Below, piece by piece: positions 8,021-17,189 of a stretch of 64,000 bases of DNA. This DNA comes from Nocardia rosealba. Lineage in GTDB: Bacteria; Actinomycetota; Actinomycetes; Mycobacteriales; Mycobacteriaceae. The notes under the pieces are model-generated. The model was not told where the DNA came from and did no database searches. It saw nothing but the letters and a program-made list of their open reading frames with translations. Location of the stretch: the NCBI RefSeq assembly GCF_020216065.1, contig NZ_JAIWNA010000004.1, positions 402,025 to 466,024 on the forward strand, in the 5' to 3' direction. The position numbers and the translations under genes were made by a program. Numbering within the stretch: position 1 is the stretch's first letter; each line of letters begins with the position of its first letter.

Positions 8021-8938
8021 GTGCACAAGGGGATTTCGACCGCCGCGGGACTGCTGCTCGGTTTCGCACTCGACCGGGCATTCGCCGACCCGCGCCGCTG
8101 GCATCCGGTAGCCGGATTCGGTACGGCGGCAGCGGCATTGGAGCAGCGAACCTACGCCGACACCCACCGCGCCGGAATCCTGCACGAGACCGTTGCGGTC
8201 GGCTCGGTCCTCGCGTTCGGTGCGGTAGCCGCGCGCGGCGGCCTGCTCGCGACAACCCTCGCGACCTGGACCGTTCTAGGTGGCCGCAGCCTGGCCCGGG
8301 CCGGCCACGACATGGCCGACCGGCTCGACGCCGGCGATATCGACGCCGCCCGCGAACTGCTGCCCTCGCTGTGCGGACGCGACCCCTCGGTCCTCGACGC
8401 CGACGGATTGGCCCGCGCCGCACTGGAATCCATCGCCGAGAACACCTCCGACGCCACCGTCGCACCGCTGCTGTGGGGTGCCGTGGCCGGAGTTCCCGGG
8501 CTGCTCGGATATCGAGCGGTGAACACGCTCGACGCGATGATCGGCTACCGCAACGACCGCTACCTACGCTTCGGCTGGGCAGCCGCCCGCACCGACGACA
8601 TCGCGAATCTCGTCCCCGCCCGACTGACCGGACTGCTCACAGTGGTGCTGGCCCCCCTCGTCGGCGGCAACCCCGGGGAGGCCTGGCAGGCCTGGCGGCA
8701 GGACGCGCGCAAACACCCGAGCCCCAACGCCGGAGTCGTCGAGGCATCGATGGCAGGTGCTCTCGGAGTCCGACTCGGAGGCCGCACCCAATACCGCTAC
8801 GGAGCAGAACTACGCCCGACACTGGGAACCGGACGCGCCCCCGAAACCGAAGATCTCCGCAGAGCCGTCCGAATGTCGGAAGCAGTACAGATCGGAGCCG
8901 TAGCAGTCAGCGCCACGCTGGCACTGCTGCGCAGGTGA
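8021..8938 (+). CDS. cobD: Adenosylcobinamide-phosphate synthase (CobD/CbiB)
   Basis: 305-residue integral membrane protein of the late cobalamin pathway; it attaches the aminopropanol linker to adenosylcobyric acid. Family hallmarks are GFALDRAFADPRRWHPVAGFG at the N terminus, ALESIAENTSDATVAPLLWGAVAGVPGLLGYRAVNTLDAMIGYRN in the centre and HPSPNAGVVEASMAGALGVRLGG near the end. Several hydrophobic segments lie between. Start is GTG 8021; no strong ribosome binding site is seen. It diverges from the sigma factor gene and sits near cobC, which supplies the linker. I saw no cobalamin riboswitch upstream. Confidence 0.93.
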   Translation: MHKGISTAAGLLLGFALDRAFADPRRWHPVAGFGTAAAALEQRTYADTHRAGILHETVAVGSVLAFGAVAARGGLLATTLATWTVLGGRSLARAGHDMADRLDAGDIDAARELLPSLCGRDPSVLDADGLARAALESIAENTSDATVAPLLWGAVAGVPGLLGYRAVNTLDAMIGYRNDRYLRFGWAAARTDDIANLVPARLTGLLTVVLAPLVGGNPGEAWQAWRQDARKHPSPNAGVVEASMAGALGVRLGGRTQYRYGAELRPTLGTGRAPETEDLRRAVRMSEAVQIGAVAVSATLALLRR

Positions 8939-8941
8939 GCG

Positions 8942-9799
8942 TCAGCGAGTGCGGCCGTACCGATCGGCGAGACGCGCTTCCGTAGTGCTCTCCTGAGAAG
9001 TCGAAGCAGGCTGATCGGACACCTCGGACCCGACTTCTCCACGCTCCCGCCGCCGAGCCCGCATTTCAGCGAACACGAAATACCCCAGCCCGAGCGGAGC
9101 CATCACACCGAAGGCCAGCCATTGAAGGCCGTAGGACAGATACGGCCCCGCATCCAGCTGAGGAAGGGGAACAGGCGTGAACGACCCCGGCTGCCCCTCG
9201 GCAAGCTGAAGATAACCACCCTTATCGGTCCCGGTAGGGATAGCCGTCAGCGGGATACCGAGAACAGTGGATTCCTGAGTGGTGTCGACGGTATACACCT
9301 GCCGGAACCCGTCCTGCGTGCTCGGCACTTTGTCCGGGACGACCCCTTCGGACGCACGGACCCGCGCTTCGATGCGCTGAGCCCCACCCGGCGGTTCGGC
9401 AATCGCAGGCGGCCGCGTCCCGTCGACAGCAGCGACCAGACCACGGTCGACGAGCACTGTACGACCATCATCGAGCCGAAACGCGGCGAGAACCGCATAC
9501 CCCGGCGCACCGTCCAGATGGCGCAACCGGACGAGCACCGTCGAATCCGGAAGGAAGGTCCCGGTGGCGATCACCTTCCGCCACTCGGTATGGGTACCGG
9601 GATCACCGGCGAGGATGTCGGTAACAGCCACCGGCTCGGCCTGCACCGAGTCGGCGATCAGCTGATTACGGTGCTCGGTGCTGCTGTTCTTGTTCAGCTG
9701 CCAAGGCGCGAGGATCGTGAAACACAGGTAGGCGAACGCGACGACGACGAGCGCCAGAATCAGCCAGCTCGGCCGCAGCAGAAAGGTGAGTTTGCGCAT
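8942..9799 (-). CDS. SURF1-family membrane protein
   Basis: 285 residues. A first transmembrane segment lies at residues 10-32 (LRPSWLILALVVVAFAYLCFTIL) and a second near residue 240 (LQWLAFGVMAPLGLGYFVF), bracketing an extracytoplasmic domain with the SURF1 motifs (WRKVIATGTF, DDGRTVLVDRGLV, DAGPYLSYGLQW). SURF1/Shy1 proteins help assemble cytochrome c oxidase. The ATG at 9799 overlaps the ptpA stop codon (TGATG), so translation is coupled; the M. tuberculosis ortholog next to ptpA has the same arrangement. It ends with a charged, Ser/Thr-rich cytoplasmic tail. Confidence 0.9.
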   Translation of the reverse strand: MRKLTFLLRPSWLILALVVVAFAYLCFTILAPWQLNKNSSTEHRNQLIADSVQAEPVAVTDILAGDPGTHTEWRKVIATGTFLPDSTVLVRLRHLDGAPGYAVLAAFRLDDGRTVLVDRGLVAAVDGTRPPAIAEPPGGAQRIEARVRASEGVVPDKVPSTQDGFRQVYTVDTTQESTVLGIPLTAIPTGTDKGGYLQLAEGQPGSFTPVPLPQLDAGPYLSYGLQWLAFGVMAPLGLGYFVFAEMRARRRERGEVGSEVSDQPASTSQESTTEARLADRYGRTR

Positions 9800-10302
9800 C
9801 AGCGTCGCGCGGCGGCCGGGTCGCGGGCCTCGAGTTCGGCCCGGACCCAGTCGAGCAGGCCGGGGACGGCTGCCTCGATCTGGTCGCGGACCAGGTCGAA
9901 GTCGGTCTGGTCGCCGTAGTACGGGTCGGGCACGTCGACTCCGTCGGCGGCGGGGTCGAAGCTGCGCAGCAGCCTGCGCTGTTCGGTGGGGACGCCTCGG
10001 TGGGCGAGTTCCCGGTCGTGGCTGGTGTCGAGCACCACGATCAGGTCGGCGTCGCGATGTTCGTCGCCGAAGGTGGCGGCGATGTGTTCGGCGGCGTACC
10101 CGGCGTGGCGCAGGGTCGCGGCGGTGCGCGGATCGGCGGGGTCGCCGACGTGCCACGATCCGGTGCCCGCGCTGCTCACCCGCACCCGGTTCGCCAGACC
10201 GGCACGGTACAGATGCGCTTCGAACATCTTCGCCGCCATCGGCGACCGGCAGATGTTCCCTGTGCAGACGAAGGTCACGTGCAGCTCTCCCACGGCTCCC
10301 AT
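9799..10302 (-). CDS. ptpA: Low-molecular-weight protein-tyrosine phosphatase
   Basis: 167 residues. The P-loop CTGNICRS (Cys13 nucleophile, Arg19) is at the N terminus and the general-acid loop DPYYGD near residue 125, both diagnostic of LMW-PTPs. Upstream in-frame sequence to 10452 is Arg/Pro-rich shadow; ATG 10302 opens directly at the first beta strand. It is coupled by a 1-base overlap to the SURF1 gene. In M. tuberculosis PtpA is secreted and acts on host proteins; whether that holds here is unknown. The partner kinase gene ptkA, found beside ptpA in M. tuberculosis, is not present in this window. Confidence 0.93.
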   Translation of the reverse strand: MGAVGELHVTFVCTGNICRSPMAAKMFEAHLYRAGLANRVRVSSAGTGSWHVGDPADPRTAATLRHAGYAAEHIAATFGDEHRDADLIVVLDTSHDRELAHRGVPTEQRRLLRSFDPAADGVDVPDPYYGDQTDFDLVRDQIEAAVPGLLDWVRAELEARDPAAARR

Positions 10303-10346
10303 TGTCGCCGGTAGGGCCGAGGCACCGCCACGTAGGGTGTTCAGTT

Positions 10347-11528
10347 GTGTTCGAGGACTCGGTCGACCCCGCGATGCTGCGCCACCACGGCGACGTGGAA
10401 GCGCGCCCGGGCATGCTCGATTTCGCGGTGAACGTCCAGGGCACCGCCCCACCGGCCTGGCTACGCGACCGGCTCGCCGCCCGCCTCACCGACCTCGGCC
10501 GCTACCCCGACGCAGGCGAGGAACTCGCCGCCCGCACGGCCGTCGCCGCCCGCCACGGCCGCACCCCCGACGAAGTCCTGCTGCTGGCAGGCGCCGCCGA
10601 AGGCTTCGCGATGCTGCCCCGCCTGCGCCCCCGCCTCGCCGCCGTCATCCACCCGTCCTTCACCGAGCCGGAACTGGCATTGCGTGAGGCAGGCGTCCCG
10701 GTGGCCCGCGTCGTCCTCGAACGCCCGTACACCCTCGACCCTGCCCAGGTACCGGAAGAAGCCGACCTGGTCGTCCTGGGCAACCCAACCAATCCCACCT
10801 CGATCCTGCACCCCGCCGAAACGATCCAGGCCCTGCGCCGCCCCGGCCGCATCGTCGTCGTCGACGAAGCCTTCGCCGACGCGGTCGCCGAGCTCCGAGC
10901 GGCGGCGGGTTCGTCGACTGCACGACCCGAGGTCGGTGGCGCCGCGCCCCAGCGTGTAGTGGATGGTGGCGCTGCGCCCCTGAGTGCGGATGCCGACGCA
11001 GTCCCCGGTGCGGTACGTCCGAAGGGCATCAGTGGCGAACTCGAGTCGCTGGCCGGGCTGAGCGCACCGGACGTCCTGGTGCTGCGCAGTCTCACCAAGA
11101 CGTGGGCGCTGGCCGGTCTGCGCTGCGGCTACGTACTCGGTGCTCCCGAGGTGCTGGCCCGGCTGACCGAGGGCCGCCCCCACTGGCCGCTTGGCACCCT
11201 GCAGCTCGAGGCGATCCGCGCCACCGCCGAACCCGCCGCCGTCGCCGAATCCCACCACCTCGCCCAGCGCATCGCCGCCGACCGCGACGCCATGATCGAC
11301 CGTCTCACCGCGCTCGGCATCGACGTGCACACCCCGGCCGCCGGCCCGTTCCTGCTCCTGCGCGTCACGGACGGCGCCCTGGTCCGCAAGCATCTCGCCG
11401 ACCGAGGCATCGCAGTCCGCCGCGCCGACACCTTCCCGGGTCTCGGCCCCGACTATTTGCGCGTCGCCGTGCGCGGCCGCGACGAGGTGGATCAGCTGAT
11501 CGACGGGTTGCGGGCCGCGCTGTGGTGA
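10347..11528 (+). CDS. cobC: Threonine-phosphate decarboxylase-like PLP aminotransferase (CobC)
   Basis: 393 residues, fold-type I PLP enzyme. Family features are MLDFAVNVQGTAPPAWL at the N terminus, the aspartate region DLVVLGNPTNPTS, VVVDEAFAD and the PLP-lysine motif LRSLTKTWALAGLRCGY, then YLRVAVRG near the end. GTG 10347 begins the conserved N terminus; the long upstream extension lies antisense to ptpA. It is expected to provide (R)-1-amino-2-propanol phosphate for the CobD step. Between VVDEAFAD and the PLP lysine there is an Ala/Gly/Pro-rich insertion (about residues 187-238, with GGAAPQ and GGAAPL repeats) that is unusual for the family. Confidence 0.88.
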   Translation: MFEDSVDPAMLRHHGDVEARPGMLDFAVNVQGTAPPAWLRDRLAARLTDLGRYPDAGEELAARTAVAARHGRTPDEVLLLAGAAEGFAMLPRLRPRLAAVIHPSFTEPELALREAGVPVARVVLERPYTLDPAQVPEEADLVVLGNPTNPTSILHPAETIQALRRPGRIVVVDEAFADAVAELRAAAGSSTARPEVGGAAPQRVVDGGAAPLSADADAVPGAVRPKGISGELESLAGLSAPDVLVLRSLTKTWALAGLRCGYVLGAPEVLARLTEGRPHWPLGTLQLEAIRATAEPAAVAESHHLAQRIAADRDAMIDRLTALGIDVHTPAAGPFLLLRVTDGALVRKHLADRGIAVRRADTFPGLGPDYLRVAVRGRDEVDQLIDGLRAALW

Positions 11529-11623
11529 TGCCGATTCCTCACGGGGGCCTTGTGCGATCAGGGCGAACGAATGTCGAACCTGCCCACGACGGCGCAGGTC
11601 TCAGCGGAGCGAAGGAGGCGGCG

Positions 11624-12739
11624 GTGACCGACCTGGCCGAACTGATCGGGGTGCTCGACGCGGCGTACCCACCGAAACTGGCCGAATCGTGGGATTCGGT
11701 TGGCCTGGTGTGTGGTGATCCGGCGCAACAGGTTTCGAAGGTGCTGTTCGCCGTAGACGCCACCGCAGCCGTCGTGGACGAGGCGATCGCCTGGGGTGCA
11801 CAGGCTTTGGTCGTGCACCACCCCCTGCTGCTGCGCGGCGTCGACACCGTGGCGGCGAATACGCCGAAAGGCGCCCTGCTGCATCGGTTGATCCGCTCCG
11901 ACTGCGCACTGTTCTCCGCGCACACCAACGCAGATTCCGCGGACCCAGGCGTCTCCGACGCGCTCGCCGCCGCTGTCGGCCTCACCGTCACGGGCCCGCT
12001 CGACCCCAAACCGGTTGCCCCGATGGACAAGTGGGTCATCCAGGTGCCGCAGACCCACACGGCCGCTTTGATGTCGGCGCTGTTCGCGGCAGGCGCAGGA
12101 GCGATCGGCGACTACCGCGAGGCGGCCTGGTACACCTCCGGCACGGGCCAGTTCCTGCCGGTCGACGGCGCGAACCCGGCCATCGGCGCGGTCGGAACCG
12201 TCGAGACCGTCACCGAGGACGCGATCGAGGTCGTCGCGGCGCCGTCCGCGCGCACCGCCGTCCTCGCGGCCCTGCGCGCGGCCCACCCCTACGAGGAACC
12301 GGCCTACCACGTCACCGAACGCGCACCCCTGCCGTCGTCCCTCGGCCTCGGCCGCATCGGCGAACTCGCCGAACCCGAGACACTGCGCGAGTTCACCGCC
12401 CGCGTGGGCAACGGTCTACCGCGCACCGTCTGGGGTGTGCGGGCCGCGGGCGACCCCGACCGCACGATCAAGCGGGTGGCCGTCTGCGGCGGTGCGGGCG
12501 ACTCCTACCTCGACGCCGCCATCCGCGCGGGCGTCGACGCCTATCTCACCTCCGACCTGCGCCATCACCCCGTCGACGAACACCTCCGCCGAGGTGGCCC
12601 CGCCCTCGTCGACGCCGCCCACTGGGCCACCGAATTCCCGTGGTGCGCCCAGGCCGAATCCGTCGTCACCCGGGCGCTGCCCGCCCTCACCACCCGCGTG
12701 TCGACCCTTCGCACGGATCCGTGGACGGTCACGGGCTGA
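11624..12739 (+). CDS. NIF3-like GTP cyclohydrolase-related metal protein (DUF34)
   Basis: 371 residues, full-length NIF3/YbgI family with the central inserted PII/CutA-like domain (QVPQTHTAALMSALFAAGAGAIGDY to AHPYEEPAYHV). Metal-binding motifs seen are VVHHPLLLRG, SAHTNAD and DAAHWATE. GTG 11624 is selected because AAGGAGG lies 6 bases upstream. The biochemical function of the family is still debated (metal chaperone or hydrolase). Neighbours cobC, zinc ribbon and RNase H match the conserved mycobacterial order, and it is co-directional with them. Confidence 0.9.
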   Translation: MTDLAELIGVLDAAYPPKLAESWDSVGLVCGDPAQQVSKVLFAVDATAAVVDEAIAWGAQALVVHHPLLLRGVDTVAANTPKGALLHRLIRSDCALFSAHTNADSADPGVSDALAAAVGLTVTGPLDPKPVAPMDKWVIQVPQTHTAALMSALFAAGAGAIGDYREAAWYTSGTGQFLPVDGANPAIGAVGTVETVTEDAIEVVAAPSARTAVLAALRAAHPYEEPAYHVTERAPLPSSLGLGRIGELAEPETLREFTARVGNGLPRTVWGVRAAGDPDRTIKRVAVCGGAGDSYLDAAIRAGVDAYLTSDLRHHPVDEHLRRGGPALVDAAHWATEFPWCAQAESVVTRALPALTTRVSTLRTDPWTVTG

Positions 12740-12848
12740 GTCACCGCACCCCGCTCGGTCGCGGATCCGGGTCATGGCGTGTTCGCCTCGTGCGGCGCGG
12801 TACGGTTGATCGATCCATCCGTCCACCGTGTTCAGGAGTTCGTGCCCG

Positions 12849-13586
12849 TTGAATGTCGAACCGTCGGTCCAGTCCAAGCTGTTGCAGCTCGCCGCTGTCG
12901 ATGCCGAGCTGACGCGGATCGCGCACCGGCGCACCGCGCTGCCCGAGCAGCAGGAGGTCGCGCGGCTGGCGGCCGAGCGCAACGGCTACAAGGACGCCGC
13001 GGTCGCGGTCGAGATCGGCATCGACGACCTGGATCGTGACATCCGCAAACTCGAGGGTGAGGTCGAGGCGGTGCGCAAGCGCGAGGACCGCGACCGCGCC
13101 ATGCTCACCGCGGGCTCCGTCGCCGCCAAACAGCTGTCCGAACTCCAGCACGAACTGGGCAGCCTGGAACGCCGTCGCGCCGTCCTCGAGGACGAACTGC
13201 TGACCGTGATGGAGCAGCGTGAGGCGATGGCCGCCGACCACGACCACGCCGGTGCCCGGCTCAGCAAGGCCGACCAGGACCTGGCCGACGCCGAACGCCT
13301 GCGCGACGAGGCGATGGCCGACCTCGAGGTCGCGCAGCAACGGTGCGAGAACGACCGCGCCGCACTGATCGGCCTGTTCCCCGGTGAACTGCTCGCCGTC
13401 TACGACAAGCAGCGCGCCGCCCACGGTGTCGGTGCCGCCCTGCTGCAGGCCCGCCGCTGTGGTGCGTGCCGCATCGAGATCGACCGCGGTGAGATGCAGC
13501 GCATCGCCAAGGCCGCCCCGGATGCGGTGGTCCGCTGCCCCGAGTGTGGCGCGATCATGGTGCGCACCAAGGAATCCGGACTGTGA
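12849..13586 (+). CDS. Zinc-ribbon protein with N-terminal coiled coil (Rv2229c-like)
   Basis: 245 residues from the proposed TTG start at 12849, which has AGGAG 10 bases upstream and opens at the conserved NVEPSVQSKLLQLAAVDAEL; GTG 12828 is the alternative. Residues up to about 180 form a long antiparallel coiled coil rich in Glu, Arg and Ala. The C terminus is a C4 zinc ribbon with two CxxC pairs (CGAC and CPEC). It ends in a 4-base GTGA overlap with the RNase H gene, so the two are translationally coupled. Proteins of this type are proposed nucleic-acid or protein adaptors; the function is unproven. Confidence 0.9.
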   Translation: MNVEPSVQSKLLQLAAVDAELTRIAHRRTALPEQQEVARLAAERNGYKDAAVAVEIGIDDLDRDIRKLEGEVEAVRKREDRDRAMLTAGSVAAKQLSELQHELGSLERRRAVLEDELLTVMEQREAMAADHDHAGARLSKADQDLADAERLRDEAMADLEVAQQRCENDRAALIGLFPGELLAVYDKQRAAHGVGAALLQARRCGACRIEIDRGEMQRIAKAAPDAVVRCPECGAIMVRTKESGL

Positions 13587-14926
13587 CCGCTGGGCCGGTT
13601 GGTGTGCGTGAGGTGATCGTCGAGGCCGACGGCGGTTCACGCGGCAATCCCGGCCCGGCCGGTTACGGCGCGGTCGTCTTCGCCGACGACCATGTGCGCG
13701 TGCTGGCCGAACGCAAGGAATACGTCGGCGTCACCACCAACAATGTGGCCGAATACCGTGGGCTGATCGCGGGTTTGGAGGCTGCGACCGAACTCGGTGC
13801 GCGGGTGGTGACGGTGCGCATGGACTCCAAGCTCGTCGTCGAACAGATGTCGGGTCGCTGGAAGATCAAGCACGCCTCCATGATTCCGCTCGCCGAACAG
13901 GCACGCCGGTTGGTGTCCGGTTTCGAGCGCGTGAGCTTCACCTGGATCCCGCGCGCCGAGAACTCCCACGCCGACCGGCTGGCGAACGAGGCGATGGACG
14001 ACGGCGCCCTCGTCGGCACCGTCCGCGAGTCGCTCGCCGCGGGCTACACACCGGGAGATCAGGTCGCCCTCGGCGCGGCGGATGATCGGGCCGCAGCCGA
14101 GGTGGAGCCGAGCGTCGTCGCCGGCGACGAAGCATCGACTACGTCGGACGTAACCATGACCCCGGCCGGCGACAAGGCTGCTGTCACACCGACGGGCGAG
14201 CAGGTGGCTGTTACGCCGACAGGTGAGCAGATCGTCGTCGGTGGCGCGGACAAGACGGAATCGCCTGCCGCCCAAAAGGTTTCCACCTACTCCCCGGGCT
14301 GGACCGGCGCCATCGGCCGTCCCACCCGCCTGCTCTTGTTGCGCCACGGCCAAACCGAGCTGTCGGTGCAACGCCGCTACTCCGGCCGCGGCAACCCGCC
14401 GCTCACCGAACTGGGCCGCGAACAAGCCGACCGCGCCGCGAAAATGCTTGCCGCCAAAGGCGATATCGCCGCCGTCGTGAGCTCACCGTTGCAGCGGGCC
14501 CGTTCCACCGCCGAGGCCGCCGCTACCGCACTCGATGTGCCCCTGCGCATTCTCGACGGCCTCATCGAAACCGACTTCGGCCAGTGGGAAGGACTCACCT
14601 TCGCCGAAGCGGCACAGCGGGATCCGGCGCTGCACGCGGACTGGCTTGGCGATCCGTCGATCCCCGCGCCCGGTGGCGAGAGCTTCGACCAGGTGCGCGA
14701 ACGGATCGAAGGCGTGCGGCGCGACCTGGTGGCGCTATATCCCGGCGAGAACGTCGTCGTGGTCAGTCACGTCACCCCCATCAAAACCTTGCTGCAGCTG
14801 GCGCTCGGGGTCGGCCCGTCGCTGCTGTACCGGTTGCATCTGGACCTGGCGTCGCTGTGTATCGCCGAGTTCTATCCCGACGGTGGCGCTTCGGTGCGCC
14901 TGGTCAACGACACTTCCTATCTCTGA
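13583..14926 (+). CDS. Bifunctional RNase H / phosphoglycerate mutase-like acid phosphatase
   Basis: 447 residues with two enzymes. Residues about 10-140 are a type I RNase H (catalytic acidic residues in VEADGGSRGNPGP, EYRGLIAGLEA, VRMDSK and HADRLAN). Residues about 240-447 are a histidine phosphatase (LLLRHGQTE, SPLQRARSTAEAA, VSHVTPIK), as in M. tuberculosis Rv2228c, where the phosphatase half has alpha-ribazole phosphatase activity. That would fit the nearby cob genes. The linker (about 155-235) is long and contains a duplicated VTPTGEQ unit. GTG 13583 overlaps the previous stop; GTG 13613 nearer the fold is an alternative start. Confidence 0.92.
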   Translation: MTAGPVGVREVIVEADGGSRGNPGPAGYGAVVFADDHVRVLAERKEYVGVTTNNVAEYRGLIAGLEAATELGARVVTVRMDSKLVVEQMSGRWKIKHASMIPLAEQARRLVSGFERVSFTWIPRAENSHADRLANEAMDDGALVGTVRESLAAGYTPGDQVALGAADDRAAAEVEPSVVAGDEASTTSDVTMTPAGDKAAVTPTGEQVAVTPTGEQIVVGGADKTESPAAQKVSTYSPGWTGAIGRPTRLLLLRHGQTELSVQRRYSGRGNPPLTELGREQADRAAKMLAAKGDIAAVVSSPLQRARSTAEAAATALDVPLRILDGLIETDFGQWEGLTFAEAAQRDPALHADWLGDPSIPAPGGESFDQVRERIEGVRRDLVALYPGENVVVVSHVTPIKTLLQLALGVGPSLLYRLHLDLASLCIAEFYPDGGASVRLVNDTSYL

Positions 14927-15024
14927 GGTGGCCCCGTGTCACCCGGGCGCGGTACGGTCGCCCGGGTTCGCGATGCGCGTCACGTCGACGCATAGCCGGT
15001 CGCGGCCGTCGAGAAAGGTACTTG

Positions 15025-15729
15025 ATGAAGTTTCTACGGATGGCGGCGTTCGCGGCGGCCATCGCGGGGGCGCTCACCACGTCTGCCGGTGTAGGCAGCG
15101 TGTCGGCTGATCCGAGCGTGGTGCTCGGTGCCGGTTCGGGCATCGTCTTCGACAACAACTCCGGCTGTTCGCTCACGGCCATCGGCCACGACAACGCGGG
15201 CCGGCTGGTCGGTCTCACCGCCGGGCACTGCGCGTCGACCGGTGCCAAGGTCGGCGCCGAGCAGGCGCTGCACGCGGGCGTGATCGGTACCGTCGCCTTC
15301 TCCGACGACGGCGACTACCTGGATTTCGCTGTGCTGCAACTGGATGCGTCCAAGGTGGTGCCCACGCGCACGATCGGCCAGACCACCGTGGCAGGCATCG
15401 GCCCCGCACCGGCACCGGGCTCCACCGTGTGCTCCGACGGCCGGACCAGCGGCCGCAGCTGCGGTGTGGTGTGGGGTGAGCTCGAGGGCAACTCGATCAA
15501 CCAGTACTGCTCGCAGCCGGGCGATTCCGGTGGTCCGGTCGTTGTCGGTGACCGGCTCGTCGGCATGAACCAGGGCAGGCTCACCGGCCTCGGCCCCGTG
15601 GACTTCGACGTGCCGTGCACCAACGGCGCCAACCCGATCCACTCGCCCGCCTACTTCCAGCCGATCGAGGTGATCCTCGATGTGGTGAACCGCGCGGGTG
15701 GGGTCGGCGCGGGCTTCCAGCCGATCTGA
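15025..15729 (+). CDS. Secreted chymotrypsin-fold (S1) serine protease
   Basis: 234 residues. Signal peptide at residues 1-29 (MKFLRMAAFAAAIAGALTTS, cleavage near SVSADP). The catalytic triad is visible: His in GLTAGHC, Asp in DYLDFAVLQL and Ser in QPGDSGGPVV. Cysteines are spaced for disulfides (SGC, GHC, TVC, SC, YC, PC). The protein resembles small trypsin-like secreted proteases common in Nocardia and Rhodococcus. ATG 15025 follows the weak site AAAGG. It is monocistronic, with a strong terminator 20 bases downstream. Confidence 0.9.
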   Translation: MKFLRMAAFAAAIAGALTTSAGVGSVSADPSVVLGAGSGIVFDNNSGCSLTAIGHDNAGRLVGLTAGHCASTGAKVGAEQALHAGVIGTVAFSDDGDYLDFAVLQLDASKVVPTRTIGQTTVAGIGPAPAPGSTVCSDGRTSGRSCGVVWGELEGNSINQYCSQPGDSGGPVVVGDRLVGMNQGRLTGLGPVDFDVPCTNGANPIHSPAYFQPIEVILDVVNRAGGVGAGFQPI

Positions 15730-15748
15730 TCGCCGCACGAACACTTAG

Positions 15749-15781
15749 GGGCGCAGCATCATCACGATGCTGCGCCCTTTT
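15749..15781 (+). terminator. Rho-independent terminator after the secreted protease gene
   Basis: A perfect 12-bp stem (GGGCGCAGCATC at 15749-15760 pairing with 15766-15777) and a 5-base loop, followed by TTTT. It lies between convergent genes and can serve both strands. Confidence 0.85.
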
Positions 15782-15790
15782 CATGCGTTG

Positions 15791-16678
15791 TCAGGGGCGC
15801 AGGATCGACACCAGGAAGTCGGTCTGGTCGCGCACGACCTGTTCGAAGACGTCGTCGAAGTACACGTCGAAGTGGCCGACCGGGTATTCCTTGACCACCG
15901 CGTGTTTGGTGCGTGCGGCCGCCTTGCGGGTGGGGCCGGACGGTGCGACGGAATCGTTCTCGGCGATCGTGTACAGCACCGGGACCTTCAGCGACTTGGC
16001 GCGTCGGCCGGGGGCGTCGAACAGGGTGGAGAAAGCTACGCGGGCACCGACTTTGGGGTCGTAGGTCGGGCTCTCCTCGGCGAGCCTGCCGAAGCCTTCG
16101 GGCACATCGGAGGCACTCATCAGGGCGGCGGCGCGTTTACGGCCCGCCAGGCGGATGCGAATCGGCTTGCGGCGCAACGGGCCCAACAGCAGATCGGTCA
16201 TGGCGACGGTCGCCACCTTGGTCAGGCTGATCGGTCCCTTCGCCCGCGCCGACGCCCAGCCGCTGGTGAACGGCACCTGGGCGACCACGGCCGCCAGGTA
16301 GTCGTCGTCGGGAGCGACGGAAAGCACGTGCCCACCACCGAAAGACGTGCCCCACAACGCGATCCGGGTGGCGTCGAAGCCGCGGATGCTACGCGCGTAG
16401 GCGATCGCGGCCTTCCAGTCCTGACGCTGCCTGGCGATATTGAGCACCTGGCGGGGCGCACCCTCACTGGCGCCGAAATGCCGATAGTCGAAGGCCAGCA
16501 CCCCCATTCCCGCCGCGACGAACCGTCGCGCATACCGATCCAACCCCATCTCGCGGGTCGCCCCCAGCCCGTGTCCCATGATCACCAGCGGACGCGGCCT
16601 CGGCGCACCATCGGGGAGGTAGAGCCATGCGGCGCATTGCTGGTCACCCGATGGGAAACTGACGTCGACACGTTCCAT
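15791..16678 (-). CDS. Alpha/beta hydrolase
   Basis: 295 residues. Oxyanion-hole motif VIMGHGLGATREMGLDRYA, nucleophile elbow GTSFGGG (Ser in WGTSFGGGHVLS), acidic residue in YTIAENDSVAP and catalytic His in YPVGHFDVYFD. The pattern matches the fermentation-respiration-switch-like (FrsA/YcjY) or dienelactone-hydrolase-like group; the substrate is unknown. The frame continues to 16909, but ATG 16678 starts at the conserved VDVSFPSGDQQCAAWLYLP region. It is transcribed away from rnpB. Confidence 0.85.
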   Translation of the reverse strand: MERVDVSFPSGDQQCAAWLYLPDGAPRPRPLVIMGHGLGATREMGLDRYARRFVAAGMGVLAFDYRHFGASEGAPRQVLNIARQRQDWKAAIAYARSIRGFDATRIALWGTSFGGGHVLSVAPDDDYLAAVVAQVPFTSGWASARAKGPISLTKVATVAMTDLLLGPLRRKPIRIRLAGRKRAAALMSASDVPEGFGRLAEESPTYDPKVGARVAFSTLFDAPGRRAKSLKVPVLYTIAENDSVAPSGPTRKAAARTKHAVVKEYPVGHFDVYFDDVFEQVVRDQTDFLVSILRP

Positions 16679-16707
16679 GACTGATAACCGTACCGAGTAC
16701 CATGGCG

Positions 16708-17130
<423 letters not shown>

Positions 17131-17134
17131 AAAC

Positions 17135-17174
17135 GACGAAGACGGCGGTCCCGCACGGGACCGCCGCCTTCGTC
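17135..17174 (+). terminator. Strong hairpin terminator shared by rnpB and the convergent lipoprotein gene
   Basis: An 18-bp stem with one mismatch (GACGAAGACGGCGGTCCC at 17135-17152 against its complement ending at 17174) and a short loop. It lies 5 bases after rnpB and 16 bases from the stop of the convergent gene. The T-tract is weak, but the stem is very stable in both orientations. Confidence 0.75.
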
Positions 17175-17189
17175 TGTCCCGAGGGGACT

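Noticed and set aside
7911..8021. Cobalamin riboswitch upstream of cobD
   Set aside because: The 110-base gap has no B12-box-like sequence and is too short for the full element.
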